DNA of 64,000 bases from JAKOUL01 sp035378845 (GTDB lineage Bacteria; Dictyoglomota; Dictyoglomia; Dictyoglomales; Dictyoglomaceae). The notes under the pieces are model-generated. The model did not search any database and was not told where the DNA came from. It saw only the letters and a program-made list of their open reading frames with translations. Positions 61,953 through 64,000 of the stretch are shown piece by piece. The position numbers and the translations under genes are program-made. The DNA lies in NCBI GenBank assembly GCA_035378845.1, contig DAOSUP010000001.1, forward strand, positions 1-64,000. Direction: 5' to 3'. The stretch's first letter is position 1; each line of letters begins with the position of its first letter.

Positions 61953-63059
61953 ATGAAGTTTATTGCCCAACAAGAAGATTTATATCAATCTTTACAATTT
62001 GTTAAAAGTGCAGTGGCAACAAAAACTACTGTACCAATTCTTACTTATGTTTATCTTAGAGCTGAGGATGATACCTTATATCTTCAAGGGAATAATTTAG
62101 AAATAGGGCTTGCATTAAGTATGCCTGTTATTGTAGAAGAGCAAGGAGAGGTATGTCTTCCTGCAAGCCTTTTTATTGATATTATAAGTAAGCTTCCTTC
62201 TGTTACCTTAGAAATTCATGTTAATGAAAGAAATAGAGCGGTAATCCACGCAGGATATTCTGATATTGAAATTCAGGGAGAAAATACAGGAGAGTTTCCG
62301 AAGGTAGAATTTCAAGATGTAAGCGAATATAATGCTTTGTTAGATCGTACTGAATTTGCAAAGGCTATAAAACAGACAATTTTTGCAGCAGCTGAGGATG
62401 AGATTAAACAGATACTTACCGGAGTCCTCTTTGAAAGTAGGGACGAGAAATTGAATCTTGTAGCAGTGGATGGGCATAGATTAGCGTTAAAATCTCTTGA
62501 ATTAGAGAGAGATTTTCCTCAAACTGTTGTTCCTGCAAGAGGTCTTAAGGAATGGCAGAAGATAATATCAAAAACAAAAGATGATAAAGTAAGTATTGCA
62601 ACTTTAGATAGTCAGATTCTCTTTAATTGTGGTGATATTCACTTTATTTCCAGGCTTTTACAAGGGCAGTTTCCTGCTTATGACAAGATCATACCTACAG
62701 ATTTTGTAGCGTCTTTTAGATGTAGTAGAAAGGACTTTTTTGATCTTTTGGGAAGAATGGAAGTTCTTGCAGAAATAGATCAGACTAATACGGTTAAGAT
62801 TGCTATTAGTTCTAATGAAGTAATGGTTTCTACTCTTCCTTCGGAAAGAGGAACTGCTAAAGAGATTCTTCCTGCTGAAATTAACATTAGTGAGACCGGT
62901 TTAGAAATTGGCTTTAATGTGGAATACTTGATGGATCCACTGAGTAATATGGATTCCGATGAAATAGAGATGAAGCTTACTTCAAATTTAGGACCAGCTC
63001 TTATAAAAGTTCCTGAGGATGAATCCTATATGTATGTGGTGATGCCTGTAAGACTATGA
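61953..63059 (+). CDS. dnaN: DNA polymerase III beta subunit (sliding clamp)
   Basis: Ring-shaped clamp that tethers DNA polymerase, 369 residues. The three repeated clamp domains are visible: MKFIAQQEDLYQSLQFV opening domain 1, the LDRTEFAKAIKQTIFAAAEDE start of domain 2 and RCSRKDFFDLLGRMEVLAEID of domain 3, ending in the typical YVVMPVRL tail. ATG at 61953 has GGGAGG upstream; an ATG 87 nt earlier overlaps the suf promoter. It overlaps the next gene by 4 nt. dnaA is not upstream: the neighbour is the divergent suf operon. Confidence 0.97.
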   Translation: MKFIAQQEDLYQSLQFVKSAVATKTTVPILTYVYLRAEDDTLYLQGNNLEIGLALSMPVIVEEQGEVCLPASLFIDIISKLPSVTLEIHVNERNRAVIHAGYSDIEIQGENTGEFPKVEFQDVSEYNALLDRTEFAKAIKQTIFAAAEDEIKQILTGVLFESRDEKLNLVAVDGHRLALKSLELERDFPQTVVPARGLKEWQKIISKTKDDKVSIATLDSQILFNCGDIHFISRLLQGQFPAYDKIIPTDFVASFRCSRKDFFDLLGRMEVLAEIDQTNTVKIAISSNEVMVSTLPSERGTAKEILPAEINISETGLEIGFNVEYLMDPLSNMDSDEIEMKLTSNLGPALIKVPEDESYMYVVMPVRL

Positions 63060-63274
63060 AAGAAGTGAAAATTTATACAGAGACTATAACCTTAGGACAA
63101 TTTCTTAAATGGGGAAGTATTGTAGAGACAGGGGGACAGGCAAAGAGTTTAATTCTTTCTGGCAAAGTTAAGGTTAATGGGGAGATAGAACTTCATAGAG
63201 GTAGAAAATTAAAAGCAGGGGACATGGTAGAGGTGGAGGGGGAGAAATACCTGGTTGTATTAGGAGAAGAATAG
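63056..63274 (+). CDS. yaaA: S4-domain RNA-binding protein (YaaA-like)
   Basis: A 72-residue protein that is a single S4 RNA-binding domain: ITLGQFLKWGSIVETGGQAK, then GKVKVNGEIELHRGRKL and a terminal GDMVEVEGEKYLVV. The family lies between dnaN and recF in many Firmicutes, as here. Its job is unknown, with suggested roles in ribosome assembly. The ATG overlaps the stop of dnaN and its stop abuts the recF start. Confidence 0.93.
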   Translation: MKEVKIYTETITLGQFLKWGSIVETGGQAKSLILSGKVKVNGEIELHRGRKLKAGDMVEVEGEKYLVVLGEE

Positions 63275-64000
63275 TTGTTCTTGGAGAATTTAAAGATTGT
63301 AAATTTTAGAAATCTTAAAAATGTTAATTTAGACTTTTTCAATGTAAATATTTTTTATGGAGAAAATGCTCAGGGAAAGACTAATCTTTTAGAAAGCATA
63401 TATTATCTTTTCTTGTGTAAATCCTTTAGGACTCGTTTTGAGAAAGAGTTAATCAGATGGGGAGAAGAAAGTTTCTATCTTAAGGGAAATCTTCATTGGC
63501 AAGGACAGACTTTAGTTTTGGAGTCGGCACTGTCAAAAGATAATAAAAAGATAAAAATAAATCAGAAGACCCTTAAAAAACAAAAAGATATGGTTTTTCT
63601 ATTTCCTTTGGTTTTATTTTCCCATAATGAAATAGAAAATTTTAAAGAAGGCCCTTCCCAAAGAAGATATCTTCTAAATAGTTTTTTATCTACGCTTTCC
63701 TATAAATATTACAAAGCTCTTTTAGAATATCATAAGGTTTTGTATCAGAGGAATTTGACTTTAAAGGGAGGAAGCTCTGACGTAGAGATATGGAATGGAC
63801 CACTTGTTAAAAGTGGAACCTTGGTCTTATGGGAAAGATTGAAAATTATAAATGAGATTAAAGAAATAGCCAAAGAAATATCTATTGCTTTGTTAGGTAA
63901 AGAATTTTTAGAAATTGAATATTTTTCTTCCATACCTTTAGGTAATTCAGAGGAAGAGATTTCAAAGAATTTTGAGAAAGCGCTAAGAGAGGTAAAGAAT
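63275..64000 (+). CDS. recF: DNA replication/repair protein RecF (3' end outside window)
   Basis: SMC-like ATPase that helps load RecA at gapped DNA; the first 242 residues are present and the frame runs off the window. Residues NLKIVNFRNLKNVNLDF and the P-loop GENAQGKTN (about 29-37) are followed by LLESIYYLFLCKSFR and FSHNEIENFKEGPSQRRYLLN, a RecF hallmark. The start is TTG at 63275, immediately after the previous stop and 7 nt after AGGAGA; a TTG at 63281 is a weaker alternative. Confidence 0.95.
   Translation, partial: MFLENLKIVNFRNLKNVNLDFFNVNIFYGENAQGKTNLLESIYYLFLCKSFRTRFEKELIRWGEESFYLKGNLHWQGQTLVLESALSKDNKKIKINQKTLKKQKDMVFLFPLVLFSHNEIENFKEGPSQRRYLLNSFLSTLSYKYYKALLEYHKVLYQRNLTLKGGSSDVEIWNGPLVKSGTLVLWERLKIINEIKEIAKEISIALLGKEFLEIEYFSSIPLGNSEEEISKNFEKALREVKN

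Overview
The window is A+T-rich, densely packed bacterial DNA. Short intergenic gaps, strong GGAGG-type ribosome binding sites and occasional TTG/GTG starts are visible throughout. The gene content suggests a thermophilic, polysaccharide-degrading anaerobe, most likely Dictyoglomus. This is an inference from the THEP1-type NTPase, the Thermotoga-like MalF/MalG/GH53 cluster, the GH5 cellulase, the SufBC-only iron-sulfur system, and proteins that look like outer-membrane barrels; no database search was possible. No phage, insertion sequence or CRISPR array was seen.

Layout. 1-6051: end of a galacto-oligosaccharide locus, with a MalF-type permease cut by the window edge, a MalG-type permease carrying a very large coiled-coil insertion, and a secreted GH53 endo-galactanase. 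6088-7729: methylglyoxal synthase, tRNA-Ser(GCU) and an AraC-type regulator. 7931-23803: a 16-kb polysaccharide-utilisation operon with two paralogous solute-binding proteins at its ends, a third very large solute-binding protein, two permease pairs but no ATPase, an NHL-TPR-Yip1 membrane protein, a DUF5696-like secreted protein, a small secreted beta-sandwich protein and a GH5 cellulase. It ends in a strong terminator.

23829-29247: FGGY sugar kinase (probably leaderless), THEP1 NTPase, copper ATPase CopA with a tiny YHS-domain protein, and an alpha/beta hydrolase. 29248-29815 holds no intact gene and may contain decayed coding sequence. 29816-33428 (minus): a ribose-type ABC importer (binding protein, ATPase, permease). 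33831-39183 (plus): the pyrimidine operon pyrR-pyrB-pyrC-pyrK-pyrD-pyrF behind a recognisable PyrR attenuator. 39116-41984 (minus): fur-feoA-feoB-feoC for ferrous iron uptake; feoC overlaps the end of pyrF.

42147-49456 (plus): ABC-2 exporter, an M1 metallopeptidase fused to a probable outer-membrane barrel, and leuS. Then gap. 50621-54474 (minus): hsp20-lon-baeRF, a compact protein-quality-control operon. 54638-55849: a PorV/TraF-like outer-membrane protein. 55910-58612 (minus): ArsR regulator, amidohydrolase and a GNAT-like protein. 58687-61802 (minus): rrf2-sufC-sufB-rsmG. 61953-64000 (plus): dnaN, an S4-domain gene and the start of recF, running off the window.

The two sugar loci degrade beta-galactan and beta-glucan outside the cell and import the oligosaccharides. 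Their importers lack an ATPase in the window and probably share a MalK/MsmX-type ATPase encoded elsewhere. The rest is housekeeping with recognisable local control: PyrR attenuation, Fur-like, ArsR-like and Rrf2-like operators.
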